Part shown: piece by piece, positions 17,664 to 25,543 of the stretch
How positions within the stretch are numbered: position 1 is the stretch's first letter
Layout: every line of letters begins with the position of its first letter
Assembly: GCF_024756275.1 (NCBI RefSeq)
Contig: NZ_JANUGQ010000005.1
Span: 223,810-287,809, forward strand
Direction of reading: 5' to 3'
Length of the DNA: 64,000 nucleotides
DNA from: Streptomyces pyxinae
GTDB taxonomy: Bacteria > Actinomycetota > Actinomycetes > Streptomycetales > Streptomycetaceae
Program-made: the position numbers and the translations under genes
The notes under the pieces: model-generated
What the model was told of the DNA's origin: nothing
Seen by the model: the letters and a program-made list of their open reading frames with translations, nothing else
The model's database searches: none

Positions 17664-18392
17664 TTGTCCGTCCAGAAAAGCTCTCGCTCCATGCTCGCCC
17701 GTGGCCTCAGCATTCTGCGCTGTTTCCGTCCCGGCGAGCTGGAGCTGCCGCTCTCCGAATTGGCGCGCAGAGCCGACATGCCGAAGGCGACCGCCCACCG
17801 GATCGTCACGGAACTCGTCCGCGAAGGCGTCCTGGAACGGGGTGAGAAGGGGCTGCGGCTCGGCGTCGCGTTATTCATGCTCGGCGCCCGTGTTCCCCGT
17901 CAGCTCAAACTTCGTGACCTGGCCTTCCCCTACGCGGAACAACTGCACCATCTCACCCGGGGCAGCGCGTTCGTCTACATCTCCGACGCCCTGGGCCCCG
18001 ACGCCGCCCTGGTCGACGCGGTACGCCGGGTGTACGGCTCCGGTACCGAACCGGGCGCCCGGGAGGAGGGCCTCGCCTCGGCCCAGGCCGCGACCAGGAT
18101 CCTGCACGCCTACAGCGGGCGGCCGGTACTCCCCGCGACCACCGGGCGCCCGGGGCCCGGTGACCCGGCCCGGGTGCGGCACCAGGGGTTCGCGATCGTC
18201 CGCAGCCCCGGCGGCACGGTCGGGATAGCGGCCCCCGTGCTGACCGCGTCGCACACGGCGGCCGGGGCCCTCGCCGTCGCCGGCCCGCAGGGGCGCCTTC
18301 AGGCGGTCAAGGCCGCCTCACATCTGCGTGCCGCCTGCGCCGCCGTCTCCCGGGCACTCCAGCGGACACCCGAATTGGCGTCCGTGCGCTGA
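17664..18392 (+). CDS. IclR-family-like transcriptional regulator
   Basis: The product (242 residues from the TTG at 17664; 244 from the poorly spaced ATG at 17658) has an N-terminal winged helix: SMLARGLSILRCFRPGELEL, then LSELARRADMPKATAHRIV and a wing LVREGVLERGEKGLRLG. The C-terminal half is a shortened ligand domain in which typical IclR effector residues are not obvious. A TTA codon at 17871-17873, in GVALFML, marks it for bldA control. It closes the TTA-rich block and is the only regulator there, so it is the best candidate for pathway control of the terpenoid genes. Its target sites are not known. Confidence 0.82.
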   Translation: MSVQKSSRSMLARGLSILRCFRPGELELPLSELARRADMPKATAHRIVTELVREGVLERGEKGLRLGVALFMLGARVPRQLKLRDLAFPYAEQLHHLTRGSAFVYISDALGPDAALVDAVRRVYGSGTEPGAREEGLASAQAATRILHAYSGRPVLPATTGRPGPGDPARVRHQGFAIVRSPGGTVGIAAPVLTASHTAAGALAVAGPQGRLQAVKAASHLRAACAAVSRALQRTPELASVR

Positions 18393-18467
18393 GCGCCGGC
18401 CGGTGCCCCCGGCGGACCGTGTGTTCCGTACCGTCCCGGACCGTGTGTTCCGAGCCGCCACCAGGAC

Positions 18468-19451
18468 TCACGCGTGCCCATCGCTCCGCCGGGCGGTGAA
18501 CAGGGCGGGCAGCAGCCGCCCGGCCAGGTATTCCGCGCGAGCCGCGGTGAGGGTGTCCCGGATGAGGTCCGCCGAGGCCGTCCCGTAGATCCCGGCCACA
18601 CTGCCGTGGAAGATCCGCACCACCTTCAGGCGCTCCGCGAGCAACGCGGTGGCCCACTCCGTCAGATCGAGGCGGGCCACGTCCTGGAAGCCGGCCAGGG
18701 CGAGCTGCCGCTCGCGTTCGGTGAGCGGTGTGGTGAAGAAGACCCCGTACGGATGGGTCGCGCGGAAGGACGGGGAGGCGGTCCGGCCGTCGGGCGTCAT
18801 GCTCACCTCCTCGGTGAGGACGAGCAGCCCCCCGGGCCGGAGCAGCCGCCCGGCCTCGCGCAGCACCTCGCCCGGCTCCGGGAAGTGCGGCATCGAGCCC
18901 GTCACCACCACCACGTCCAGGGAGGCGTCCGGAAGCGGGACGGCGGCGGCCGAGGCGCAGATTTCGGCCAGCGTGCCGGTACGCCCCTGAGCCCGGCTGA
19001 TCCGGCGGCTCACCGCGCAGTGCTCGGCGACGAGTTCGACGCCGTAGGCCCGACGTACCCGCACCGCGAGATCCGTGAGCCGGTCCAGTGTGTACCGCAG
19101 CGCACCGCCGAACCCACTGCCCAGCTCGCACAGGTCGACCGGGTCCCCGCCGCCGTCACCCCCGGCACCGCGGTCCCTCCCGGAGGCCCAGGCCACCACG
19201 GCGTCGGCCACCAGATCGCAGCCCTGCGGCCCGAAATGGCCCATCTGATCGAGACCGAGCAGCCCCCGGGGCCCCCGCTCACCGGTGAACGCCACGATGG
19301 ACCGCTCGGTGCGCTCCCAGTCGTGCAGGGCGGGGAACAACTCCCGGTGGTAACGGTACTGGGCGCCCGGCTGGTCCTCGGGCCCGGAGGCCACCGGTTC
19401 CGGCTCGGTGCCCTCCGGTGCGGGAGGGCGGGGGCTGTCGGCAGCGGGCAC
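18468..19451 (-). CDS. Class I SAM-dependent methyltransferase
   Basis: The 327-residue protein shows the Rossmann motif I DLCELGSGFGG (106-116), an acidic strand end YGVELVAEHC, motif IV DVVVVTGSMPHFPEPGEVL and the post-motif LRPGGLLVLTEEVS. These place it with small-molecule methyltransferases of the UbiE/sterol type. The N-terminal 40 residues are Pro/Glu-rich and probably disordered. It reads in the same direction as the class III aminotransferase gene upstream (187-base gap with repeats) and away from the plus-strand cluster, suggesting a two-gene minus-strand arm of that cluster. The substrate is unknown. Confidence 0.88.
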   Translation of the reverse strand: MPAADSPRPPAPEGTEPEPVASGPEDQPGAQYRYHRELFPALHDWERTERSIVAFTGERGPRGLLGLDQMGHFGPQGCDLVADAVVAWASGRDRGAGGDGGGDPVDLCELGSGFGGALRYTLDRLTDLAVRVRRAYGVELVAEHCAVSRRISRAQGRTGTLAEICASAAAVPLPDASLDVVVVTGSMPHFPEPGEVLREAGRLLRPGGLLVLTEEVSMTPDGRTASPSFRATHPYGVFFTTPLTERERQLALAGFQDVARLDLTEWATALLAERLKVVRIFHGSVAGIYGTASADLIRDTLTAARAEYLAGRLLPALFTARRSDGHA

Positions 19452-19504
19452 GGCGACGCTCCTGGTCGAGTGGGCTCCGGCGACCGCCCCGGCGCGGCCC
19501 CGGT

Positions 19505-19621
19505 TTCGGTACGGGCTCCGCCCAGCGCGGCCCCGGCTTCGGTACGGACCGGGTTCGGTACGGGCCGGTCTCGGCAGGCGCCCGGCCGGCCCGGCATCGG
19601 TAGGGACGGGTTTCGGTACGG
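19505..19621. repeat. Imperfect repeats of TTCGGTACGG between methyltransferase and aminotransferase
   Basis: The decamer TTCGGTACGG occurs at 19505, 19538, 19554 and 19612, often within GGCCCCGG-rich flanks. On the minus strand this lies in the leader of the methyltransferase gene. It may be a degenerate minisatellite or repeated protein-binding sites. Confidence 0.55.
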
Positions 19622-19637
19622 CCCCGGCCGGCCCCGG

Positions 19638-20984
19638 TCAGGGAGCCGGCGGGGAAGCGGGCGGGGGAGCCGGTGCGGGAGGGGCGGGGGAAGCGGACGG
19701 GGGAGTCGGTGCGGGAGAGGCCGGAGGAGCCTGCGGACGGAACTCGTCGGGCATCGCGGCGCAGACGGCGTCCAGGACGGCGAGCGCCTCCTCGGCCTCC
19801 TCGTCGCCGGCCACCAGTGGCGGGAGCAGCCGGAGCGCCTCCGGCCGGCCCAGGCAGGGGGAGACCACCAGTCCGTTGCGGCCGAGCTCCATCAGCACAT
19901 GCCCGGCCACGGCGGGGGCGGCGAACTCCAGCCCCCACAGCAGCCCTTGTCCGCGCACCTCCGTGATCAGGTCCGGATGACGGCGGGCCAGGTCCGCCAG
20001 ACCGGCCGCCAGCAGCTTGGCGAGACGCTCACCGCGCGGGGCGAGTTCCTCCACCGCCGCCAGCGCCGCGATCCCGGCCGCCGCGCTGAGCGGATGTCCG
20101 GAGAACGTGGTGGTGTGCACGAACGGATCGGCGGCCACCGGAGCGTACAGCTCCGGAGTGGCCACCACCGCGGACAGCGGCTGCACCCCGCCGCCCAGGG
20201 CCTTGCCGAGCAGGACCGCGTCGGGCCGGATCCCGGCCTCGACGCTGACCAGCCGGGGCCCGCAGCGGCGCAGCCCGGTCTGCACCTCGTCGGCGATCAG
20301 AAAGGCCCCGTGCGCGTGCGCGGCGTCGGCGAGGGCCCGCAGAAAGGCCGGCGGCAGCGGCCGTACGCCCCCCTCGCCCTGCACGGGTTCGACGATGACG
20401 GCGGCCACCTCCTCGCCCGCGAAGGCCCCGGGGATCGCGGCGGGATCGGGCGGCAGATGGGTCACCCCGCCCAGCAACGGGGTGAGGGAGCGGCGGTAGC
20501 GGGGGTTCCAGGTCGCGGCCAGAGCCCCGAGGGACTTCCCGTGATAGGCGCCCTCCACCGCGAGGACCCGGGTGCGGCCGGTGGCGAGGCGGGCCAGTTT
20601 CAGCGCGGCCTCCACGGCGTCGGAGCCGTTCAGCCCCAGCCAGACCTTGGTCAGCCGCTCCGGATCGGCCCAGCCCACGAGCGCTGCCGCCAGACCGGCG
20701 GTCGAGCGATTGCCCAGCACCCGGGTGGAGACCGGCAGCGTGTCCAGCTCCCGGCGCACCGCCGCCACGACGGCCGGGTGCCGCTGGCCGAGCAGGGTCA
20801 CCGCATAGCTCCCGAAGTCGAGGGCGCTGCGGCCGTCGGAGAGCCGCACCCGGGCCCCCGAGCCGCTCTCCTCGATCGCGCCGATGCCGTTCATGCCGAA
20901 GACCAGGGCCAGTTGGGGCGAGAGATGCCGGCGGATCGCGTCGAGTGTGCGCCGGGCGGCCCCGTGGCCGGCGGTCCTGCTCAT
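19638..20984 (-). CDS. Class III PLP-dependent aminotransferase
   Basis: The 448-residue enzyme moves an amino group to an aldehyde or ketone using pyridoxal phosphate. Visible signatures: LGLNGSDAVEAALKLAR, EPVQGEGGVRPLP, LIADEVQTGLRR, the Schiff-base lysine in LLGKALGGGVQ (about residue 260) and TTTFSGHPLS. It resembles ornithine- or acetylornithine-type members, but the group also acts on amino sugars and cyclitols. The last 35 residues are a Pro/Ala/Ser tail. The ATG at 20984 has GAGGA eight bases upstream. Being divergent from the nucleotidyltransferase gene, it probably shares its control region and supplies the amine of the cluster product. Confidence 0.9.
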   Translation of the reverse strand: MSRTAGHGAARRTLDAIRRHLSPQLALVFGMNGIGAIEESGSGARVRLSDGRSALDFGSYAVTLLGQRHPAVVAAVRRELDTLPVSTRVLGNRSTAGLAAALVGWADPERLTKVWLGLNGSDAVEAALKLARLATGRTRVLAVEGAYHGKSLGALAATWNPRYRRSLTPLLGGVTHLPPDPAAIPGAFAGEEVAAVIVEPVQGEGGVRPLPPAFLRALADAAHAHGAFLIADEVQTGLRRCGPRLVSVEAGIRPDAVLLGKALGGGVQPLSAVVATPELYAPVAADPFVHTTTFSGHPLSAAAGIAALAAVEELAPRGERLAKLLAAGLADLARRHPDLITEVRGQGLLWGLEFAAPAVAGHVLMELGRNGLVVSPCLGRPEALRLLPPLVAGDEEAEEALAVLDAVCAAMPDEFRPQAPPASPAPTPPSASPAPPAPAPPPASPPAP

Positions 20985-21352
20985 CGGAGCCGTCCTCTCC
21001 TGGTCCGGCGGCGCGGCGGGTGGACGCGGGCGTCCGTACCGTGGCGTCGTACGCCGTCGCGGCGCCGACCCCGCACGGTGCTCCCTGCGCTCACCCCGCA
21101 CGGTGCTCTCCCGCGTGGTGCTCCTCCGCTGTTGTAGTGCTCCCTCCGCGCCGCTGAGAAGCGGTGTTCCGGCTGCCGGAACGGCAGTTGATCCGGGACC
21201 TGACGCGCGGGAGGGTGCGAGGGCGCGGCCGCCGGGCCAGGCCCCGGCGCGCCGGCACCGGTACCGCGATGGCCACGGCGAGGTCCGGGCCAGCCCCCGG
21301 CGCGCCGGCACCGGTACGCCCGCCGTCCGCAGCCGAAAGGTGCACCGACCGC
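20985..21352. other. 368-bp divergent control region with 23-bp direct repeats
   Basis: No gene is supported. It separates the aminotransferase (minus) from the nucleotidyltransferase (plus) and should carry both promoters. A 23-base direct repeat containing GGCGCGCCGGCACCGGTAC is present at 21242-21264 and 21295-21317, and three CACGGTGCTC-like elements lie at about 21076-21124. Confidence 0.45.
21242..21317. repeat. 23-bp direct repeat, two copies 53 bp apart
   Basis: Both copies contain GGCGCGCCGGCACCGGTAC, itself partly palindromic. The 53-base spacing places the copies on about the same face of the helix, which fits a regulator site, though chance duplication is possible. Confidence 0.55.
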
Positions 21353-22396
21353 ATGGAGACCACATCTGCCGGTGCCGTCGCGTTCCCCGGCCCCGACCTC
21401 CTGGAGAGGCGTCTCGGCTCCTTCCTGGCCCGGCGCGGGATGAGCGTGGACGCGGTACGCGGCGAGGCCGACCAGGGAGTGGGCGCCCCGGCGCTCGCGG
21501 TCGCCGCCGGCTCGGTCCTCGCCGGCTTCGGCAACGACCGCAGCGACCTCGATCTGCTGGTGCTCGTGGAGAACGACCGGCTCACCCGCTTCCCCATCCA
21601 GTCCCATGAGCACGGCACGCTCATCGACGTCAACATCCGCTCGGCCGGCGCGGTCCGGGACGCCACCGCCGGGCTGACCGCCGAGCCCTGGCCCCGGTTC
21701 GCCACCGTCACCGAGAGCGCCTGGAACCACCGCCGCCGCGCCCTCAACACCGCCAACCGACTGGCACTGGGGCTGCCGCTGATCGCCACCCCGCCCTGGG
21801 ACGACTGGCACCAGGAGCTGCGCCGGCCCTGGCTCGCCGGCGTGATGGAGGAGTGGTGGACGGTGGAGGCGCACCGGCTGGCGGAGGCCGCCCGCTGGCT
21901 GCTCTCCACCCGGCCCATGGCGGCGGCGGTCCGGGCCCGGGAGGCGGTGGTCGCCGCGCTCAGCGCCCGTGCGGCGGCGGGCGGTGAACTCTACTTCGCG
22001 GCCAAGTGGGTGGGGGAGAAGCTCAAGAACCTGGGAGACACCGAGGGGTTGGCGCTGCTCCGCGCGGCACTCGCCCCGCCGGCCGACCCCGCCGGGAGCG
22101 TCCGGCGCGGCCTCGCGGCGGTGGAGAGGCTGGCCGGTGACCCCGCACCGCTGCACGCGGTGCTGCGCTGGTCCACCGGGGTGGGTACGGCTCCGCTGGA
22201 CGACCGCACGGTGGTGGACCGCTGGCAGCTGCGCGCCCTGGAGGTGCCGGGCCGCGACCTGCCGCCCGGGGACGGCGACGGCATCGTCTGGTCCGGCCCG
22301 GCCGGCACCCCGCCCCCGGCGGAGCCGCTGCGGCTGTTCGCCCACAACCTGGTGTGGCTGGGGCTGGCCCACCCCGACCCCGAGGTGACCGTGTGA
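21353..22396 (+). CDS. Nucleotidyltransferase-fold protein
   Basis: The 347-residue protein carries the minimal nucleotidyltransferase signature GSVLAGFGNDRSDLDLLV (Gly53-Ser54, Asp65 and Asp67), then a third acidic strand GTLIDVNIRS. This fold adds a nucleotide to small molecules, RNA or proteins; aminoglycoside-inactivating enzymes and MNT proteins share it. The long helical remainder (residues 130-347, Trp/Arg/Ala-rich) is unlike simple antitoxins. The stop overlaps the next start by GTGTGA, so the two products are made together and may bind each other. In this cluster it could activate a cyclitol or amino acid with a nucleotide; that is inference. Confidence 0.7.
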   Translation: METTSAGAVAFPGPDLLERRLGSFLARRGMSVDAVRGEADQGVGAPALAVAAGSVLAGFGNDRSDLDLLVLVENDRLTRFPIQSHEHGTLIDVNIRSAGAVRDATAGLTAEPWPRFATVTESAWNHRRRALNTANRLALGLPLIATPPWDDWHQELRRPWLAGVMEEWWTVEAHRLAEAARWLLSTRPMAAAVRAREAVVAALSARAAAGGELYFAAKWVGEKLKNLGDTEGLALLRAALAPPADPAGSVRRGLAAVERLAGDPAPLHAVLRWSTGVGTAPLDDRTVVDRWQLRALEVPGRDLPPGDGDGIVWSGPAGTPPPAEPLRLFAHNLVWLGLAHPDPEVTV

Positions 22397-22935
22397 CCCC
22401 GTCCGAAGTCCCCACCACCGCCGCTCCCGCCCCCTCCGACCTGCGCCGGCTGCTCGTCTTCCGCGCCCATGGCGCGGCCCGGCTGCTGCTCGGCTGCCGG
22501 GCCCGCCTGGAGGACATCGAGGGCGCCGTCGCCGCCGGCCAGACCGAGGTCGCCGTGCTCATGGCGTACGACCTGGTGCAACTCTCCCTGTCGGTACGCG
22601 GCTTGCGCTCCGAGGGCGAACTCGTCTACGCCCGTGACGAGGCCGCCTTCGACCCGTTCGCGGGCGTCCCGGCGGAGGAGACCGAGGCGGGGATGCTGCT
22701 CGCCGCGGCCGGCCGCGAGGCCACCGGGGAGCGCGGCGAGGAGTGGCTGGAGCGGCTGCGCGGCCATCTGCGGGACACCGAGGCGCTGTTGGGGTACGGC
22801 GAACCGCTGCCCGATGTGCGCTCCGGCAGCGGACTGATGAAGGGCTTCAAATTCGCCCGCACCTGGGAGCCGTTGCTCCGCCGCGCCGGCCTCCCCGACC
22901 TGCTGCCCGACGCCTGGAAGCGCCGCGCCGACTGA
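22393..22935 (+). CDS. Unknown helical protein coupled to the nucleotidyltransferase
   Basis: The 180-residue product starts at a GTG that overlaps the preceding stop. After a Pro/Ala-rich lead of 20 residues it is predicted mostly helical, with LLVFRAHGAARLLLGCRARL, VAVLMAYDLVQLSLSVRGLR and a C-terminal segment FKFARTWEPLLRRAGLPDLL. No catalytic motif or known family is recognised. The tight overlap with a nucleotidyltransferase-fold gene resembles the NTase plus helical partner (HEPN-like) arrangement, but the usual RxxxxxH signature is not evident. It is more likely a partner subunit of the upstream protein. Confidence 0.65.
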   Translation: MTPSEVPTTAAPAPSDLRRLLVFRAHGAARLLLGCRARLEDIEGAVAAGQTEVAVLMAYDLVQLSLSVRGLRSEGELVYARDEAAFDPFAGVPAEETEAGMLLAAAGREATGERGEEWLERLRGHLRDTEALLGYGEPLPDVRSGSGLMKGFKFARTWEPLLRRAGLPDLLPDAWKRRAD

Positions 22936-22980
22936 CCACCGGCGGGCCGCGACGACCACCGGCGGGCCCGGGGCCCCGGG

Positions 22981-23002
22981 GGCCGGGCCGTGCGGCCCGG
23001 CC
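22981..23002 (+). terminator. GC hairpin after the helical partner gene
   Basis: GGCCGGGCC and GGCCCGGCC form a 9-base stem around GTGC, 46 bases after the stop at 22935. It may end or weaken transcription before the HAD gene. Confidence 0.5.
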
Positions 23003-23057
23003 GGCCCCGGGAGCGGGCGGTCGGGCGGTCGGCCGGAGACGCGACGGACGTGCCACC

Positions 23058-23146
23058 GGAGAGGCCCGGAGAGGCCCGGAGAGGCTGGGAAGGGCCCCGG
23101 AGGCCCCCGAGAGCCCGGAGAGGCCCGGAAGGGCCCGGAGAGGATC
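23058..23146 (+). repeat. 10-bp tandem repeats running into the HAD gene ribosome site
   Basis: Degenerate decamers of the type GAGGCCCGGA repeat about eight times and end with GGAGAGGATCAGCC just before the ATG at 23151. Each unit carries a GGAG/GAGG core, so the leader holds many ribosome-site-like elements in a row. Confidence 0.75.
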
Positions 23147-23150
23147 AGCC

Positions 23151-23810
23151 ATGCCCGCCGTCGTGGTCTTCGACTGCTTCGACACGGTCGTCACCGCCCG
23201 GCCCCTGCCGGGCCCCGGGGAGTGCGCCCTGGCACTGGCCGGAGCGCTGGAGCTGGACCGGCGGTGCGCGGACGAGGTCGTGGGCGCGGTGTTCACCGCC
23301 GTACTCACCGCCCTGGCCGATCCGTTGGCACTCCAGCCGCCGACCCTGGAACTGCTGGACGCGGCCCTCCGCGAACGCGGGCTCTCCCGGCAGCGGGCCG
23401 ATCTGGAGCGGGCGCTCTGGCACGCGCTCGGCTGCGCGGACCCGGGCCAGTACGCGCTCTGCGAGCCGGCGGCCGAGGCCATGCGCCGTACCGCCGAAGC
23501 CGGCCACACCGTCCGGCTGATGTCCAACTGCTTCCTGCCGGGCCGGCTGATGCGCCGGCTGCTCGCCGGGCTGGGGGTGCCCGAGGTGTACGACCGGGCC
23601 CTGTTCACCGCCGACGGCGGCCCCAAGAAGCCCGACCCGCGCGCCTTCCGGCTCATCGGGGAGGGCGACTTCGCCCGGCGGGTGATGGTCGGCGACTCCG
23701 GGGAACTCGACCTCGCGCCCGCCGCGGCGCTCGGCTGGGACACCGTACGGGTGGATCCCGGCGCACCCGATCTCAGCGCCCTCCACACACTGCTCCGACG
23801 GGTCGGGTGA
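23151..23810 (+). CDS. HAD-superfamily hydrolase
   Basis: The 219-residue protein opens with motif I VVFDCFDTVVTARP, the variant in which the second acidic residue of the usual DxD is replaced by Phe. Motif II is LMSNCFLPG, the motif III lysine lies in GGPKKPDPRAF, and motif IV is VMVGDSGELDLAPAAALG. It is of usual length for a small phosphatase with a helical cap. It probably removes a phosphate from a cluster intermediate, perhaps the cyclitol phosphate made by the synthase at 26499. The ribosome site GGAGAGGA is part of a tandem repeat. Confidence 0.85.
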   Translation: MPAVVVFDCFDTVVTARPLPGPGECALALAGALELDRRCADEVVGAVFTAVLTALADPLALQPPTLELLDAALRERGLSRQRADLERALWHALGCADPGQYALCEPAAEAMRRTAEAGHTVRLMSNCFLPGRLMRRLLAGLGVPEVYDRALFTADGGPKKPDPRAFRLIGEGDFARRVMVGDSGELDLAPAAALGWDTVRVDPGAPDLSALHTLLRRVG

Positions 23811-24164
23811 GCACGGCCGCTCCGGCTCCACTTCGCGGGCCAAGGACGGCAGTTCGGCTTGGCGGCCCACCGGCCCCGACCGGTCGGCGGGAACGGGTCC
23901 GGCCCTGGGCAGCCGGCCGGCGGACCGGGGCCGCCGGCCCGGGCGGGCCGCCGCGCGAGGGGAATGCCGCGCTCCGAAAGCCGCCGCCTCATCCGGGTGT
24001 TCCACGGACTTCATCCGGTGTTCCGCAGAAAGAAACGCGCCCTGAATCCGGCTGTGCGTTCGCCTAGGGTTCTGCCCGGCACCGCCCGCCGTTCCGAACG
24101 GACCGCGGGTCCACCGCCATCGCAGGGCCGCCACCGCTCCGCCCTGTGCGGAAGGAGTCGATAC
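23811..24164. other. 354-bp intergenic region with a promoter for the core operon
   Basis: No gene is supported in the first part. An AT-richer patch (about 24020-24075) stands out from the surroundings and contains the promoter-like pair at 24043-24071. The leader from there to the GTG at 24165 is about 90 bases. Confidence 0.5.
24043..24071 (+). promoter_or_regulatory. Promoter-like CTGAAT-N17-TAGGGT
   Basis: The -10 hexamer TAGGGT fits the streptomycete housekeeping consensus and lies 17 bases after CTGAAT in a locally AT-rich stretch. It faces the small open frame at 24165 and the acyl-CoA dehydrogenase-like gene, so it could drive the whole core operon. Confidence 0.5.
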
Positions 24165-24290
24165 GTGCGTTCCGCTGCCGCCGGCCCCCCGCCGCCCGCT
24201 CTCCGTCCCGTCGCGGCGGAATCCCCGTACGGCCTCCGCGCCGCCATCCGCCCGGCCGGCCGGCGCCTTGCCGGGCAGGCGGCGGCATGA
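24165..24290 (+). CDS. 41-aa leader-like open frame coupled to the next gene
   Basis: A GTG seven bases after a strong GAAGGAG site opens a 41-residue frame: MRSAAAGPPPPALRPV, then ESPYGLRAAIRPAGRR and an Ala-rich end. Its stop overlaps the ATG at 24287 in an ATGA junction. The downstream acyl-CoA dehydrogenase-like gene has no ribosome site of its own, so this frame may exist to couple its translation. A precursor peptide is possible but there is no recognised modification motif. It could equally mean that the dehydrogenase is translated by another route. Confidence 0.45.
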   Translation: MRSAAAGPPPPALRPVAAESPYGLRAAIRPAGRRLAGQAAA

Positions 24291-25504
24291 CCCCGGCGGT
24301 CCCGGGCGGCCCCGGACACCCCGCTCCCGAACCGCCCCCGCGCCCCGGCCCCGGCCCGAGCCCCAAGCCCGGCCCGGGCCCCGGCCCCCACCGGGAGCTG
24401 CTGGACGCCGGGTGGAGCACGGTCCTGCGCCCCGAGCCACCCCGCGCGGGCGCCACCGGGGCGGAACGCATCCGGTCCCTCGCGGCGGGCGGCTACGCCG
24501 CGCTGCCCATCCCCGAGGAGTTCGGCGGCGGCGGAGCGGGGCTGGTCGAGATGGCGGGCGCCCAGCGCGCGCTCGGCCTGGTCGACCCCTCGGCGGCCGT
24601 CGCCCTCAATATGCACGCCTTCACGGTGGGCCTGATGGCCGACTACTGGCAGCGCCACCGGGACACCAGCTGGATGCTGCTGGAGGGCATCGCCGGCTCC
24701 GGGGCGCTGGTCGCCTCCGCGTTCGCCGAACCGGGCGGCAGCCCCAACTTCATGAGCAGCCGGTCCGAGGCCGTGGAGACGGCCAAGGGCTACCGGGTGA
24801 CCGGGGTCAAGTACCCCTGCTCGCTCGCCACCACGGCGACCCTGGTCTGTCTGACGGCCCGGGTCACCGGCACCGACGAGACCATACTCGCGCTCTGCCC
24901 CCGCGCCTCCCCGGGACTGTCGGTGGAGGGGGAGTGGCCCTCCCTCGGCATGACGGACTCGGACACGGCCCGGCTGGTCCTCCGCGATGTGGAGCTGGAC
25001 GACCGGCTGGTCTTCCACCGGGGCCCCGCCGATGTCATCGACGAGAACGTCATCTCCGGGATGGCGTGGTTCGCGGTGCTGCTGACCGCCACGTACCACG
25101 GTGTGCTCAGCGCGCTGCTGGACGAGGCGTACGCCCAGGTCGCCACGGCGCGCGCGTACGGTCCGAGGACGGCGCTGCTCGGCCGGGCCACCCGCGAACT
25201 GCTGGCGCTCGGCGGTGCCTGCCGCCAGCTCGGCGCCGACGTGGCGTCCGGCGCGCTCGCCGGCCGGGCGGCGCTGGCCGCCTCGGTGGGACTGCGCGCC
25301 TCGCTCAGCGACACCCGCGACCGGGTGCTGTCGGCCGTCACCCCGGTCGTCGGAAGCCGGCTGTACGGGCGCGGACAGCGGGCCGCCGCCCTGCTGGTGG
25401 ACTCGGCCGCTGTCCATCACCATCCGCCGTCGCTGCTGACCTGCGACGAGGCGGTCGGCGCCTTCTGTACGGGGCGCGAGATCAGCTTCGACCCGGCCGG
25501 CTGA
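24287..25504 (+). CDS. Acyl-CoA dehydrogenase-like flavoprotein
   Basis: The 405-residue product begins with about 28 Pro/Gly residues and then follows the acyl-CoA dehydrogenase plan: an N-terminal helical domain with YAALPIPEEFGGGGAGLVEM, a middle beta domain with ASAFAEPGGSPNF and YRVTGVKYPCSLA, and a C-terminal helical domain. The usual catalytic Glu is not evident, as in flavin hydroxylases and nitro- or amine-oxidising members of the superfamily. The ATG overlaps a 41-residue leader frame. Followed 39 bases later by a START-like gene, it probably oxidises the growing intermediate. The substrate is unknown. Confidence 0.82.
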   Translation: MTPAVPGGPGHPAPEPPPRPGPGPSPKPGPGPGPHRELLDAGWSTVLRPEPPRAGATGAERIRSLAAGGYAALPIPEEFGGGGAGLVEMAGAQRALGLVDPSAAVALNMHAFTVGLMADYWQRHRDTSWMLLEGIAGSGALVASAFAEPGGSPNFMSSRSEAVETAKGYRVTGVKYPCSLATTATLVCLTARVTGTDETILALCPRASPGLSVEGEWPSLGMTDSDTARLVLRDVELDDRLVFHRGPADVIDENVISGMAWFAVLLTATYHGVLSALLDEAYAQVATARAYGPRTALLGRATRELLALGGACRQLGADVASGALAGRAALAASVGLRASLSDTRDRVLSAVTPVVGSRLYGRGQRAAALLVDSAAVHHHPPSLLTCDEAVGAFCTGREISFDPAG

Positions 25505-25543
25505 ACCCGGCCACCCGCGCCCTTCCGAAGGAGAGACCCAGCC

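Noticed and set aside
21353..22935. MNT/HEPN toxin-antitoxin pair
   Set aside because: The NTase is much longer than MNT antitoxins and the partner lacks a clear RxxxxxH motif; the cluster setting suggests another role.
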